This document shows, piece by piece, positions 36,784-47,792 of a stretch of 64,000 bases of DNA. This DNA comes from an uncultured Pedobacter sp. (GTDB lineage: Bacteria > Bacteroidota > Bacteroidia > Sphingobacteriales > Sphingobacteriaceae), in assembly GCF_946480185.1 (NCBI RefSeq), contig NZ_CAMLIG010000011.1, positions 1 to 64,000 on the forward strand. The letters are read 5' to 3'. Below the pieces are notes generated by a model. It searched no databases and had not been told where the DNA came from. It saw only the letters and a list, made by a program, of their open reading frames with translations. How positions within the stretch are numbered: position 1 is the stretch's first letter; every line of letters starts with the position of its first letter. A program made the position numbers and the translations under genes.

Positions 36784-38229
36784 TTAAAACTGGAAATATA
36801 TAAACTGCCTGTCATCAAACACGCCAGTAAGTAAAATTACCATTACTATGATGAAATAAACAGACCATCTTAATGCCAGGGGTGATTTTAAAAGTCTTGC
36901 CGTTAAATGCTGTTTCTTTTGAAGGTAGCTTACTGTTTCTAAAAAGAAAATCAAAAATATAGGCCAAGCTTTTGCTGCGCCTAAATATTCAAAAATAGGT
37001 TGCCCATGTATAAAGTCTATGCACAGCTGCGGAAAGCCTGTAAACATATTGGTTAATATGTAGATAGCTATGTGTAAATTGTCCGCTCTAAAAAACACCC
37101 ATGCAATCCCAACAAAGAAAAAAGTAGTCAAAGGAGAAATCATCGGAATTTTATCAATAAAAAGCTTTTTGCTGACTTTTTGCCTGAAGTTTTCTGTTAA
37201 GCGACCAAATATGATGTAAAAACCGTGTAAAGCGCCCCAAATTACAAAGGTCCAGTTTGCGCCATGCCACAAACCGCTTACTACAAAAACAATCAAAATG
37301 TTTAAATACCAGCGAGGTAATTTAACTCGGTTTCCTCCTAGCGGGATATATAAATAATCTTTAAACCAAGTGGAAAGAGAAATGTGCCAACGACTCCAAA
37401 ACTCGCTTACACTTTTTGCATGGTAGGGGCGGTCGAAGTTGTTCATTAAGGTAAAACCCATTACCCTGGCAGCGCCAATGGCCATGTCAGAATATCCGGA
37501 AAAGTCACAAAATATCTGAAAAGCAAAAAATATGGTTGCAATAATTAGGCTGGAGGTAAGGTGCCCCTGAGGGTTATTGTAAACGGTATCAACTATAATA
37601 GCCAATCGGTCTGCGATCACCACTTTTTTAAAGAGTCCCCAAAGCATTAATCTCAAACCACTGGTTACACGGTCATAATCAAAATCAAATTTTTGTCTAA
37701 ACTGATGTAGTAAATTTTGTGGTCTTTCAATTGGTCCAGCTACCAATTGCGGATAAAACATTACATATAACGAGTAAATACCAAAATGCCTTTCCGCTTT
37801 TTGATGTCCGCGGTAAACTTCTATGGTATAACTCATTGCCTGAAAGGTATGGAAAGACAAACCTACCGGCAATAAGATATTTAAGTATGGGACGGGGTCT
37901 TTTATACCGAAACCATGCATTAAGAATGCAAAATTTTCGTTTAAGAAATTAAAGTATTTAAAAATTGCTAGAACACCAATATTAGCAATTAAGCTCATTA
38001 CAAGCCAAATTTTTCGTTTTTCGCCCTTTGCTTCTTCAATAAAAATACCCGCGAAATAATCAATAATAATGGTAAAGGCTAATATTAGGATGTATATGGG
38101 CACAAATGCCATATAAAAATAGCAACTGGCAACCAGCAGTAAAAACCAACGCTTATTGTAAGGAATTGCAAAATATAAACCGGTAACAACTATAAAAAAG
38201 ATTAAAAATTGAAAAGAGTTGAAAAGCAT
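36784..38229 (-). CDS. MBOAT-family O-acyltransferase (AlgI/PatA-like)
   Basis: A 481-residue polytopic protein with about ten hydrophobic segments. It carries the family signature FWSRWHISLSTWFKDYLYIPLGG (about 265-287) and the catalytic histidine in GLWHGANWTF (about 317-326). MBOAT proteins of this type move acetyl groups across the membrane to an SGNH partner, which is the next gene. The acetylated polymer cannot be named; there is no alginate cluster here. Confidence 0.93.
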   Translation of the reverse strand: MLFNSFQFLIFFIVVTGLYFAIPYNKRWFLLLVASCYFYMAFVPIYILILAFTIIIDYFAGIFIEEAKGEKRKIWLVMSLIANIGVLAIFKYFNFLNENFAFLMHGFGIKDPVPYLNILLPVGLSFHTFQAMSYTIEVYRGHQKAERHFGIYSLYVMFYPQLVAGPIERPQNLLHQFRQKFDFDYDRVTSGLRLMLWGLFKKVVIADRLAIIVDTVYNNPQGHLTSSLIIATIFFAFQIFCDFSGYSDMAIGAARVMGFTLMNNFDRPYHAKSVSEFWSRWHISLSTWFKDYLYIPLGGNRVKLPRWYLNILIVFVVSGLWHGANWTFVIWGALHGFYIIFGRLTENFRQKVSKKLFIDKIPMISPLTTFFFVGIAWVFFRADNLHIAIYILTNMFTGFPQLCIDFIHGQPIFEYLGAAKAWPIFLIFFLETVSYLQKKQHLTARLLKSPLALRWSVYFIIVMVILLTGVFDDRQFIYFQF

Positions 38230-38494
38230 TTTCCTTTAAATATTGTTGTTTGAGGCTGGTTTTGTTGCTTTTCAAATATATAATTTATAATTTTTTTTAC
38301 AAAACTGAAAATCACGTAACAATAGTCGGTACTTTTTTTGATTTTTTAAGATGTAGCAGGTTTGGCAGGTGCTTCAATTTAATTTCCACGAAAATATATT
38401 TAAATAAAGAAAGGCGAGGCTTATAACGTATAAGCGTATAGCATGTTCAAAAGCCCAAGCCCTAAACAATCAAGTCTGTAATATAGGGAAGAAC

Positions 38495-39061
38495 TTAATC
38501 TCCCCCAATCATCTTTGAAACGATACCTTTTTTAATAGAATGTTCTGCGATAATAAGCCCAAAAAGGTGCAAAACGATAAAAATCGGAAACAAATAAATT
38601 CCCCATTTGTGAACTGATTCAATGTCTTCTTTCCTCTGTTCTAAAAAGCCTTTTTCTATACAGATTCCGGTAAATGCAGAAACGAAAACGAATAGGTAGA
38701 AATATACATAAGTTAAACCTTGCAAACGCTCTTTAGAGCTAGTATTTTCTTTAAAAGGATTTGGGAAGCGGATTCCTTTAACCAACATATACCCAATGCG
38801 GATAACAAAAGCGATAATCATGATATATGCAATCCACTCATGCCATTGCCACATAGGCTCGCGAATGTTTTTTGCAATACTAACCATTTGTTCTTTTGAA
38901 AGAGGAGTAGTTTCTGTTTTACTTTGGATGACAGAGACTATACTATCTTTACTCATCCAATACATTCGCAGGAAGCCAGTAATAAATAACAGAGGCATTG
39001 CCATGGCCATTACCCAATGTAAAATTCGATGTAGTGGAGAAAATTCTTGTTGCTTTTCCAT
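38495..39061 (-). CDS. Cytochrome b561-type di-haem membrane protein
   Basis: A 188-residue four-helix membrane protein. Haem-ligand histidines are plausible in SPLHRILHWVMAM (first helix), MWQWHEWIAYI (second) and SVHKWGIYLFPIFIVLHLFGLI (fourth, split here only by reading). It resembles b561 or hydrogenase b-type subunits. No dehydrogenase or hydrogenase gene is adjacent, so it probably acts as a free-standing quinone oxidoreductase. Confidence 0.86.
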   Translation of the reverse strand: MEKQQEFSPLHRILHWVMAMAMPLLFITGFLRMYWMSKDSIVSVIQSKTETTPLSKEQMVSIAKNIREPMWQWHEWIAYIMIIAFVIRIGYMLVKGIRFPNPFKENTSSKERLQGLTYVYFYLFVFVSAFTGICIEKGFLEQRKEDIESVHKWGIYLFPIFIVLHLFGLIIAEHSIKKGIVSKMIGGD

Positions 39062-39120
39062 TTTTTTAAGGGATTAGGTTAATTGAAATACTGATGTTGT
39101 AAGCAATTTAACCCGACCAT

Positions 39121-39465
39121 ATGAAATTGACTCTTCTAATTCTAATTTTTGGACTTTTAGCTTGCAACCGACAAGAAAAATTCAACAAAAAAGATTGGAC
39201 AAAAAGAGAAGATTTTTTCCCTTGTTCATGCCGACAATATATGATTGACGACTTGAAGAAAAATTATAAGTTAGTGGGAATAAGTAAAAAAGAACTAATA
39301 AAATTATTAGGACAACCCGACCAAGCCGACTCATTAATTATTTCATATGAACTAATAGTTGATTACGGAAGTGACATCGACCCAATCTATACGAAATCAT
39401 TGAATTTTAGAATTGACTCTAACAATAACATATTGAATTTTAAAATTACCGAATGGAAAAAATAA
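39121..39465 (+). CDS. Small lipoprotein with BamE-like segment
   Basis: A 114-residue lipoprotein with signal and lipobox LLAC (Cys15). The mature part contains CSCRQYMIDDLKKNY followed by KKELIKLLGQPDQAD, a pattern like the SmpA/OmlA (BamE) fold, though too weak for a firm assignment. It lies isolated, divergent from the b561 gene and convergent with the next lipoprotein. Function unknown. Confidence 0.7.
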   Translation: MKLTLLILIFGLLACNRQEKFNKKDWTKREDFFPCSCRQYMIDDLKKNYKLVGISKKELIKLLGQPDQADSLIISYELIVDYGSDIDPIYTKSLNFRIDSNNNILNFKITEWKK

Positions 39466-39532
39466 ACTGCTTACAACCGCAAATTTGCATTATAATGGCT
39501 GAACTGCTTTACGTTATTTCATCGCAATTAAT

Positions 39533-40033
39533 TCAATTTATACGGGCAGACCAATTTTTGCTTTCTATGCCATTACAATACAAATTCGCCAAACGGTATG
39601 TTTGATAGGATTGTTGAAGCTCTACAACGATTTCTTTAGCTTTTTGATCCTCATTTTCTTTTTCTAACTTTTTAACCAGTTCTAAGTGCGGATGCAACCA
39701 TTTGTGTAATTCTTCGTGACTTTTTCCATCCATGGTACAACTTTTAACCAACATGCTGTTCTGTGCTTTAAGCTGGTTTGCGAGTTGCTTATAATCGGTC
39801 TGCTTATTTTGTAAATAATTGTTGACCAAGCTTTCGCCTTCTAACACAAAGGGTTTCATTTCGTTATTTACCGCCCATTTTTCACCATGATTTAATTGAA
39901 CAGCATTAGTGTCTTCATTATGATGATGTTCTTCAGTGCTCACTTTTTCTTGGGTTGTTTGTGATTTTTCTGCCTTGTTATTACAACTCCATAAAACAAC
40001 AGCAATTAGTGCTAATAAAATTGTCTTTTTCAT
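39533..40033 (-). CDS. His-rich lipoprotein of unknown function
   Basis: A 166-residue lipoprotein with lipobox LWSC (Cys17), a His/Glu-rich linker (EEHHHNEDTN, about 36-45) and a mainly helical C-terminal part including LKAQNSMLVKSCTMDGKSHEE. The His cluster suggests metal contact. It starts 5 bases after the tetR stop, so the TetR protein likely controls it. I do not recognise a named family. Confidence 0.75.
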   Translation of the reverse strand: MKKTILLALIAVVLWSCNNKAEKSQTTQEKVSTEEHHHNEDTNAVQLNHGEKWAVNNEMKPFVLEGESLVNNYLQNKQTDYKQLANQLKAQNSMLVKSCTMDGKSHEELHKWLHPHLELVKKLEKENEDQKAKEIVVELQQSYQTYRLANLYCNGIESKNWSARIN

Positions 40034-40038
40034 AATTT

Positions 40039-40632
40039 TTAGTTTTTGTTTTCAATCATTTTTAAAATGCCATCTAAAACTGCATTTCCATCTTTTAGTA
40101 GGTTAGATTTATGCCCAGATAATTTCCATTTAAGAACGGTTAAACGTATAGAACCGATAATAATAGTGGTAAGTGTGGAAACACCGATGAGCTTACTATA
40201 TTGCCCAGTGTCTTGTCCTTTTTGAATATTATCACCTACATATTTGTGCATGATGTTCATAATTTCTGTCACTTTTGCACTCAGGCCATCATCAAAATGA
40301 AAAATACTTTCTGCAAAAATTACACTCACAATGGCTGGTTTTTGGGTGAAAGTATATAGCTGAGAATTAAAAATAGCTTTCAAGTTTTCGCCAGCTGTAT
40401 GGTTAGGCTGCGTAGCAGCACTCTGGATACGTACTTTCATTTCTGTGATGAAATAATTAAGCAAGTTCAAGAGAATCTCATTTTTACTGGCAAAATGCCG
40501 ATATAAGGCGGGTTCTGACAAGCCTATATCTGCCGCTAGGGTTTTTATCGTGAGGTTTTGGATGCCATGTTTGTCAATACGAGCTGTCGTAGCTTCCATA
40601 ATTTCTATTTGTCTTTTTGTAAAATCTCCCAT
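40039..40632 (-). CDS. TetR-family transcriptional repressor
   Basis: A 197-residue regulator. The N-terminal HTH covers about 24-46 (LTIKTLAADIGLSEPALYRHF), followed by a helical effector domain. It heads an operon with the His-rich lipoprotein, a layout typical of autoregulated TetR genes. The ligand is unknown. Confidence 0.9.
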   Translation of the reverse strand: MGDFTKRQIEIMEATTARIDKHGIQNLTIKTLAADIGLSEPALYRHFASKNEILLNLLNYFITEMKVRIQSAATQPNHTAGENLKAIFNSQLYTFTQKPAIVSVIFAESIFHFDDGLSAKVTEIMNIMHKYVGDNIQKGQDTGQYSKLIGVSTLTTIIIGSIRLTVLKWKLSGHKSNLLKDGNAVLDGILKMIENKN

Positions 40633-40866
40633 TGTGATATTTAACGTAACTTTTTGTTAGTTAGTATTCGCTAACAAATGTAATTTTATTTTTTAATAAA
40701 GCAATTTAATTCTAGAAATATTTTGGATAAAGAAGTTTTCGATCTTTTGTTTTATATCGATTTTGTGAGGTAACCGGGTAAGAAGTTGATGACAATATAG
40801 TTTTTACGTAAAAAACAAACCCCTCTGCTAAAATAACAAAGGGGTATCAGTAGATCAAAAAATGGT

Positions 40867-42105
40867 TTAATCTATATTACAACAAACTTCTTCTACAACT
40901 TCTACAGCTTTTATGGAAACGTAATTTCCCGTATCAGCGATAAAAGCACCGTCGTTTACAATCAGTTTTTTAGCTTTAAAAATATCACCTAGTTTTATAG
41001 AACCTACCACGTAATGGTATTGCTTACAAGAGAAACGTTCTTCAATATCAATAAAAGGCAGTTTTTTAACCAGGCTTTCCTCGTTAAATCTTAAATAAAC
41101 CTGAATAATCTCTTCGTTATTAAAGTTTACTTTTTCTTCAATTAAGGTTTTTTTATATTCATAACGATAACCATAACGCAAAGCAGAAATATCAGAAAAA
41201 ACCGCTGCACCCGTTGGATGACCACCAGCTCCTTTTCCGAAGAAAAACTGCTGATCTGCAAAAGCAGCCTGCACACTTACGCCGTTATACTCGTTTTCTA
41301 CGTTGAACAGGAAATCATCTTTCTTTACCAATTTTGGCAAAACGTAAATACTGATTTCACTGTCGTTCAGCTTTTTGGTAACTGGAACTAATTTAAGTTT
41401 CTGTCCTTTTTCCTTGGCATATTGCAAATCGCTGTTTTGTAAGTTTTGGATTCCAATATTTAAAATATCATCAGGGTTGACAAACAAACCATAAGCATGT
41501 GCGGTTGCAATGGCCACTTTATATTTGGCATCATAACCTCCAACATCCAGGATAGGGTCGGTTTCGGCAAAACCTAGTTCTTGCGCTTTTTTTAAAGCAT
41601 CGTTATAGCTTTGGTTTTCGTTAAATACTTTTGATAAAATGTAGTTGGATGAACCGTTGAAAATCCCGCTTACGGCATATAAAAGCTCGTTATCGTAATA
41701 TTCCTCTAAGTTTCTGATGATTGGGATACTGCCACATACTGCACCTTCGTAAAGCAGTGAAGTGCCGTTTTCGCGTTGTAATTGCACCAATTCTTCTAAG
41801 TGTAGCGCAATCATTTTCTTATTGGCCGAAACTACATTTTTGCCGTTTTTAAGTGCATAAGCTACTATCTCGTAAGCGGCTTCAGCATCGTTAATCAGCT
41901 CAATAATAGTATTGATTTCGGGGTCATTTAGTATTTCCCATTTATCGGTTGTAAAAAGCTCGGCAGCTAATGATCTTTTTTTTGATGGATCTTTAATTGC
42001 GATTTTTTTGAACTCCAGGTTTAAATTTCGGCTAACGGTGATGTCATATAATCCCTGACCCACTACACCAAAACCAAAGAGGCCAATATTTAATTTTTTA
42101 CTCAT
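40867..42105 (-). CDS. hom: Homoserine dehydrogenase
   Basis: The enzyme reduces aspartate semialdehyde to homoserine, the branch point to threonine and methionine. The 412-residue protein is monofunctional. It has an NAD(P)-binding Rossmann motif GFGVVGQGLYD (11-21), a catalytic domain with LSKVFNENQSYNDALKKAQE and GFAETDPILDVGGYDAKYK, and GKGAGGHPTGAAVFSDI. The C-terminal 90 residues may be a divergent ACT-like domain. It follows metY by 111 bases on the same strand and is probably read from the SAM-controlled promoter. Confidence 0.96.
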   Translation of the reverse strand: MSKKLNIGLFGFGVVGQGLYDITVSRNLNLEFKKIAIKDPSKKRSLAAELFTTDKWEILNDPEINTIIELINDAEAAYEIVAYALKNGKNVVSANKKMIALHLEELVQLQRENGTSLLYEGAVCGSIPIIRNLEEYYDNELLYAVSGIFNGSSNYILSKVFNENQSYNDALKKAQELGFAETDPILDVGGYDAKYKVAIATAHAYGLFVNPDDILNIGIQNLQNSDLQYAKEKGQKLKLVPVTKKLNDSEISIYVLPKLVKKDDFLFNVENEYNGVSVQAAFADQQFFFGKGAGGHPTGAAVFSDISALRYGYRYEYKKTLIEEKVNFNNEEIIQVYLRFNEESLVKKLPFIDIEERFSCKQYHYVVGSIKLGDIFKAKKLIVNDGAFIADTGNYVSIKAVEVVEEVCCNID

Positions 42106-42216
42106 GTGCGCTATTCTTAAAATTATAAGTAGGATTTTCTCTTTATATAACCAGCCACGTTTTAATGTTGCTGAAAATTATTATAAAAAGAAAAACCTCT
42201 ACTTTTATTAGTGAAA

Positions 42217-43533
<1,317 letters not shown>

Positions 43534-43606
43534 TTAAAAAGATGAATAATTTGAAAATTAATGAAAGGTTGCGTAATTCAATATCGGCTAAAAGCCAAAT
43601 AAAAAA

Positions 43607-43714
43607 TTAGCACATGCGAAAACACATACAACACCAGGTTATCGATTGTAAGGATTTGCTTTTTTTACCCTGCAACAAGGTACTTAATAGAGATGGAAAA
43701 TTGTTTTTTTTCAT
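43607..43714 (-). CDS. Putative Cys/Met-rich leader peptide of the metY operon
   Basis: A 35-codon ATG-to-TAA frame starting 8 bases after the SAM aptamer and ending 85 bases before metY. Residues 27-35 read WCCMCFRMC: four Cys and two Met in the last eight residues. Nearby structure fits an attenuator: GTATGTG and CGCATGT can pair around TTTT over the Cys/Met codons, with TTTTTT shortly after, and the GCTAA spanning the stop can instead pair with TTAGC in the following GGCTTTTAGCC hairpin. All stems are weak, so this is inference. Confidence 0.55.
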   Translation of the reverse strand: MKKNNFPSLLSTLLQGKKSKSLQSITWCCMCFRMC

Positions 43715-43722
43715 GCCGTTAA

Positions 43723-43823
43723 ATTTATATCTCCCTTTCGGGCTAGGAATTGGCACCTTCTCTTCTTTGTCAAGGGTTGCCAGTGGGTCTGTGAGCCTAA
43801 TCTCTCGCCACTTCTGTATAAAT
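43723..43823 (-). ncRNA. SAM-I riboswitch (S-box)
   Basis: Read on the minus strand, the 101-nt element has P1 ATTTATA/TATAAAT, then GTGGCGAGAGA, the core GACCCACTGGCAACC, and AAGGTGCCAATTCC, followed by the GCCCGAAAGGG hairpin. These are the S-box hallmarks. It lies about 200 nt upstream of metY on the same strand, and methionine control of metY-hom is the obvious role. Confidence 0.93.
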
Positions 43824-44095
43824 CAACACCTATTTTATGAGGAATTGATTTTTGGTATCTCAACCAAATATGGTCACGAAGATAGGAGCTAATTGCTTTA
43901 AAAACAAAATATTATCCATATAAATTTTTAAATAATTGATTTTTAAGGATTTAGTTGTGACGCTAATTATGTTTTTCTTTGCATATATTCCTAATGATGA
44001 ATTAAATATTTAAGATGGAGGGCCGTAGCTGATGAAATTGAAATTAATATGGCTAAATATGCCGATTTCTAAGCCTTAAAATTTAATTTCGCAGG

Positions 44096-45445
44096 ATGCA
44101 ATCTTTTGATATTGATAAAACCGACATCCTGAAGATTAAACAGGCATTGGAGGGAAATGAACAGGAGCTTCTGCTGCTCGTTCAGGATTATCATGCGTCA
44201 GAAATTGCTATTTTGTTTGAGTCTATTCCGTTAGAAGCTCAAAAAAGAATCATTAATATTTTACCGGTCGACGTAGCTTCAGAGATTATTTCTGAAATGA
44301 GTCATGAAGCACATCCCGAAGAACTTTTACTTGATTTAGAGCCAGAGAAACGTCAGGAAATTGTAGAGGAGCTTGACTATGACGATGCTACCGACATTAT
44401 CTCTCAAATGCATGAAGATCATCAGCATGAGATTTTAGGCGAAATGGATAAGGAGGATGCGGTAAATATCCGTAACCTTATGACCTACGCCGAAGATACA
44501 GCTGGCGGATTGATGAATACTGAGGTAATTAAGGTGGACGCCGAAATGACCAAAAAACAGGCTATTGACCAGATTATTCTCCAGAGCGAAGAAATAGAAG
44601 AATTTTATACCATTTACGTAGTCGATCATTTTGATGTTTTACAGGGAATTGTTTCTTTGAAAGACATTATAAAATCAAAAGCCAGTGCAAAAATATCTGA
44701 TTTAGTAAACTCAAATTTTGTTTATGTAAAAGCAAATACAGATCAGGAAGAAGTTGCAGACTTAATTTCGCAGTATAATTTAACCAGTATTCCCGTAGTT
44801 GATGTGAATATGAAGTTACTGGGGCGTGTAACCTTTGATGACGTGATTGATGTTATGGAAGAGGAAAACACGGAGGATATCTTAAAGTTTTCTGGAGTTT
44901 CGCAAGATGAAGAATTAAGTGGTAACTGGGTTGATGCGGTAAAATCTCGTTTGCCGTGGCTAATTTTAAATTTAGCAACTGCGTTTTTAGCTTCTTCAGT
45001 AATCCGATATTTTGAGCCCACTGTATCAAAAATTGTGGTTTTAGCAGGTTATATGACCATTATTGCCGGAATGGGTGGTAATGCTGCCACACAGGCACTT
45101 GCGGTTACTATACGTAGAATTACTTTAAGTGATTTAACAGATCGTCAGGCTTACCAAACGGTAATCAAAGAACTTACCGTTGGTTTGATTAACGGAGCGG
45201 TAAATGGCTTTATCGTTTGTTTATTTGCCTATTTTTATGATGACAATTTGATGTTAGGCGTGGTGATTTTTATAGCCATGACAGGTAATTTATTAATTGC
45301 AGGAATCACAGGAGCAGGAATTCCTTTGATCTTAAAACGTGTAGGTATTGACCCTGCGATCGCTTCATCTATCATTATAACCACTTTTACAGACGTTTTT
45401 GGATTTTTACTTTTATTGGGCTTAGCCTCTAAATTATTACTATAA
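44096..45445 (+). CDS. mgtE: MgtE-family magnesium transporter
   Basis: A 449-residue Mg2+ channel. The cytosolic N domain (about 10-130) is helical with LEPEKRQEIVEELDYDDA, the CBS pair spans about 135-260 with many acidic Mg-sensing residues, and the C-terminal membrane domain (about 285-449) has five helices with MTIIAGMGGNAATQALAV, the pore signature. Full length for the family. No magnesium riboswitch was recognised upstream. Confidence 0.96.
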   Translation: MQSFDIDKTDILKIKQALEGNEQELLLLVQDYHASEIAILFESIPLEAQKRIINILPVDVASEIISEMSHEAHPEELLLDLEPEKRQEIVEELDYDDATDIISQMHEDHQHEILGEMDKEDAVNIRNLMTYAEDTAGGLMNTEVIKVDAEMTKKQAIDQIILQSEEIEEFYTIYVVDHFDVLQGIVSLKDIIKSKASAKISDLVNSNFVYVKANTDQEEVADLISQYNLTSIPVVDVNMKLLGRVTFDDVIDVMEEENTEDILKFSGVSQDEELSGNWVDAVKSRLPWLILNLATAFLASSVIRYFEPTVSKIVVLAGYMTIIAGMGGNAATQALAVTIRRITLSDLTDRQAYQTVIKELTVGLINGAVNGFIVCLFAYFYDDNLMLGVVIFIAMTGNLLIAGITGAGIPLILKRVGIDPAIASSIIITTFTDVFGFLLLLGLASKLLL

Positions 45446-45462
45446 TTGCTTTAATAATAAGA

Positions 45463-45489
45463 CTATGGACTCTTGACCATTGTCCATGG
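45463..45489. repeat. Short inverted repeat upstream of bioB
   Basis: CTATGGAC and GTCCATGG pair over 8 bases (one G-T) around an 11-base loop, between mgtE and bioB. The words gactatggac and gaccat are shared with the element at 14831-14861. Confidence 0.6.
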
Positions 45490-45509
45490 ATTTTTCAATA
45501 ACTTAACAC

Positions 45510-46496
45510 ATGCAAACAATAAAACACAATTGGACCAAAGAAGAAATTTTAGCTATTTATAACAAACCTTTTTTAGATTTAGTTTACGAAGCGGCAACCA
45601 TCCACCGCGAAAATAAAGATTATTCAGAAGTTCAAATAAGCTCGTTAATCTCCATTAAAACAGGTGGTTGTCCAGAAGATTGTTCGTATTGCCCACAAGC
45701 TGCCCGTTACCATACAGATGTAGAAGTTCAATCTATGATGAAGGTAGAGGAAGTGGTTAGGTTAGCCCAAAAAGCTAAAGATGGCGGTGCATCAAGATTG
45801 TGTATGGGTGCTGCTTGGAGAGAGGTGCGTGACAACCGCGATTTTGATAAGGTGATTGATATGGTTACGGCGGTAAACAGCATGGATATGGAAGTTTGCT
45901 GTACTTTAGGGATGTTGAACGCCCACCAGGCGCAACGTCTTTACGATGCAGGTTTGTATGCTTATAACCATAATTTAGATACTTCTGAAGAAGATTATAG
46001 CCGAATTATTTCAACCCGTACTTACGATGATAGATTGCAAACTATTGAAAATGTGCGTAAAGCAAATTTAACAGTTTGTAGTGGTGGAATTATAGGTTTG
46101 GGCGAAACCGTTAACGATAGGGTTTCCATGTTGCAAGTTTTAGCTAATATGCCACAACATCCTGAGTCTGTTCCGGTGAATGCTTTGGTTCCTGTGAAAG
46201 GCACTCCCTTGGCGGATCAGCCACGAGTAGAAATTTGGGATATGGTACGTATGATTGCTACTGCAAGAATTATAATGCCTAGAAGTGCGGTGCGCTTATC
46301 TGCCGGAAGAAATGAAATGAGCGTTTTAGAGCAAGCTTTCTGTTTTATGGCGGGCGCAAATTCTATTTTTGCCGGAGATAAATTATTGACTACACCAAAC
46401 CCTGATTTTAAAGACGATATGGCGATGTTTGAACTTTTGGGTTTAACTACTCGTAAAGCTTTTAAAAACGGAAGACCAAGTGATTTAGTTGGTTAG
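45510..46496 (+). CDS. bioB: Biotin synthase
   Basis: A radical-SAM enzyme that inserts sulfur into dethiobiotin. The 328-residue length is normal. The [4Fe-4S] motif CPEDCSYC has Cys54, Cys58 and Cys61; further signatures are [24 protein letters not shown] and [24 protein letters not shown]. No other biotin gene is adjacent, so bioB is on its own here. Confidence 0.97.
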   Translation: MQTIKHNWTKEEILAIYNKPFLDLVYEAATIHRENKDYSEVQISSLISIKTGGCPEDCSYCPQAARYHTDVEVQSMMKVEEVVRLAQKAKDGGASRLCMGAAWREVRDNRDFDKVIDMVTAVNSMDMEVCCTLGMLNAHQAQRLYDAGLYAYNHNLDTSEEDYSRIISTRTYDDRLQTIENVRKANLTVCSGGIIGLGETVNDRVSMLQVLANMPQHPESVPVNALVPVKGTPLADQPRVEIWDMVRMIATARIIMPRSAVRLSAGRNEMSVLEQAFCFMAGANSIFAGDKLLTTPNPDFKDDMAMFELLGLTTRKAFKNGRPSDLVG

Positions 46497-46537
46497 GATA
46501 GTTAAAATAGCAACCATTAAATAGGTTCCATTTAATA

Positions 46538-47020
46538 ATGAGGTTGATTCCATTTCACAAGGCGCATTTTCAAATATTAATCGATTGGATTAGTGATGAG
46601 GATACGCTATTGAAATTCGCAGGTATCGGTTTTTATTATCCACTTAACGTAGAGCAACTAGAAGATTATACTCAAAAATATCCTGATCGGCTGATGTTTT
46701 TGTCTGTAGATGAAAATGAAAAACCTATCGCTTACGGAGAAATTATCCCCCAGGATAACCATTCGGCAAGGTTGGGCCATCTAATTATCGGCGAAAGCCA
46801 GCAAAGAGGAAAAGGCTTAGGGCAAAAGTTAATCCAGTTACTAAACGAAAAAGCGAAACTTAAACTAGGAATCAAAACAATGCAGTTGTTTCTATTGGGC
46901 GGTAACTTGTCGGCAGAAAAATGCTATATTAAATATGGTTTTCAATTTATTGATAACGACTTTCATATTGTACATAAAGGGGAAACGTATGATATTTTGA
47001 AAATGTCGATGAGTTTATAA
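46538..47020 (+). CDS. GNAT-family N-acetyltransferase
   Basis: A 160-residue protein of the GNAT fold. The acetyl-CoA motif A is seen as LIIGESQQRGKGLGQKLIQ (about 87-105), and the C-terminal AEKCYIKYGFQFI matches motif B. The substrate is unknown; the position after bioB (41 bases) suggests a possible shared transcript. Confidence 0.88.
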   Translation: MRLIPFHKAHFQILIDWISDEDTLLKFAGIGFYYPLNVEQLEDYTQKYPDRLMFLSVDENEKPIAYGEIIPQDNHSARLGHLIIGESQQRGKGLGQKLIQLLNEKAKLKLGIKTMQLFLLGGNLSAEKCYIKYGFQFIDNDFHIVHKGETYDILKMSMSL

Positions 47021-47126
47021 ATTTCAACTACGGTTTATTTTGCCTGTTACAGCAATTAAAAACGAATAACAAACATAAATAACATCAGCCTTGCGCTTTA
47101 TGCTTCCAAGGTTTATAGCTTAAAAT

Positions 47127-47792
47127 ATGAATCCGAAACAGTTAGTAGGCGAAGAAGCCACAACTTATATTAAAGATGGAATGGTGGTTGGCTTAGGTAC
47201 AGGCTCAACTGCTTATTTCGCTATTATGAAGATTGGCGAGCTGGTTAAAAACGGTTTAAACATAAAGGGAGTTCCAACTTCCAAAGCAACGGAAGACCTT
47301 GCTAATTCTTTAAACATTCCATTACTACCCATTGCGGATGTGACTAAAATTGACGTTACAATTGATGGAGCTGATGAATTTGATAATCATAAAAACTTAA
47401 TTAAAGGCGGTGGCGCCGCTTTGTTAAGAGAGAAAATCATCGCTTCTGTTACCGAATTTTATGTGATCATTGCTGATGCAAATAAAGGCTCCCGTTATTT
47501 GGGGAGTTTTGCAGTTCCTGTGGAAATTACTCCTTTTGGCAAGGAAATAACCATTTTTCAGCTGAAAGCTTTAGGTTGCGAGCCAAAACTGCGTTACAAA
47601 GATGGTAAGCTATTGATTACTGATAACCAAAATTACATTGTTGATTGTAAGTTTGAGAAAATTGAGGATCCGGCTAAGCTTTCGGAACAAATGAACGCTA
47701 TACCTGGAGTTGTAGAAAACGGTTTGTTTGCAAACATGGCAAACGTAATCATCAGCGAAGACGGAAAAGGAAGCACCGTTAAAATAGTTTAA
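47127..47792 (+). CDS. rpiA: Ribose-5-phosphate isomerase A
   Basis: RpiA interconverts ribose-5-phosphate and ribulose-5-phosphate. The 221-residue protein has GLGTGSTA (about 22-29), the active-site motif IDGADEFD (about 79-86), KGGGAALLREKI (about 92-103) and a C-terminal NGLFANMANVII. Full length. It is convergent with the phosphatase gene, overlapping by 4 bases. Confidence 0.97.
   Translation: MNPKQLVGEEATTYIKDGMVVGLGTGSTAYFAIMKIGELVKNGLNIKGVPTSKATEDLANSLNIPLLPIADVTKIDVTIDGADEFDNHKNLIKGGGAALLREKIIASVTEFYVIIADANKGSRYLGSFAVPVEITPFGKEITIFQLKALGCEPKLRYKDGKLLITDNQNYIVDCKFEKIEDPAKLSEQMNAIPGVVENGLFANMANVIISEDGKGSTVKIV

Noticed and set aside
43614..43892. 92-codon plus-strand frame over the metY leader
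   Set aside because: It is antisense to the SAM riboswitch and leader ORF and shows no protein features.
44000..44095. Magnesium-sensing riboswitch before mgtE
   Set aside because: No M-box or ykkC-like conserved blocks could be identified in the short upstream region.
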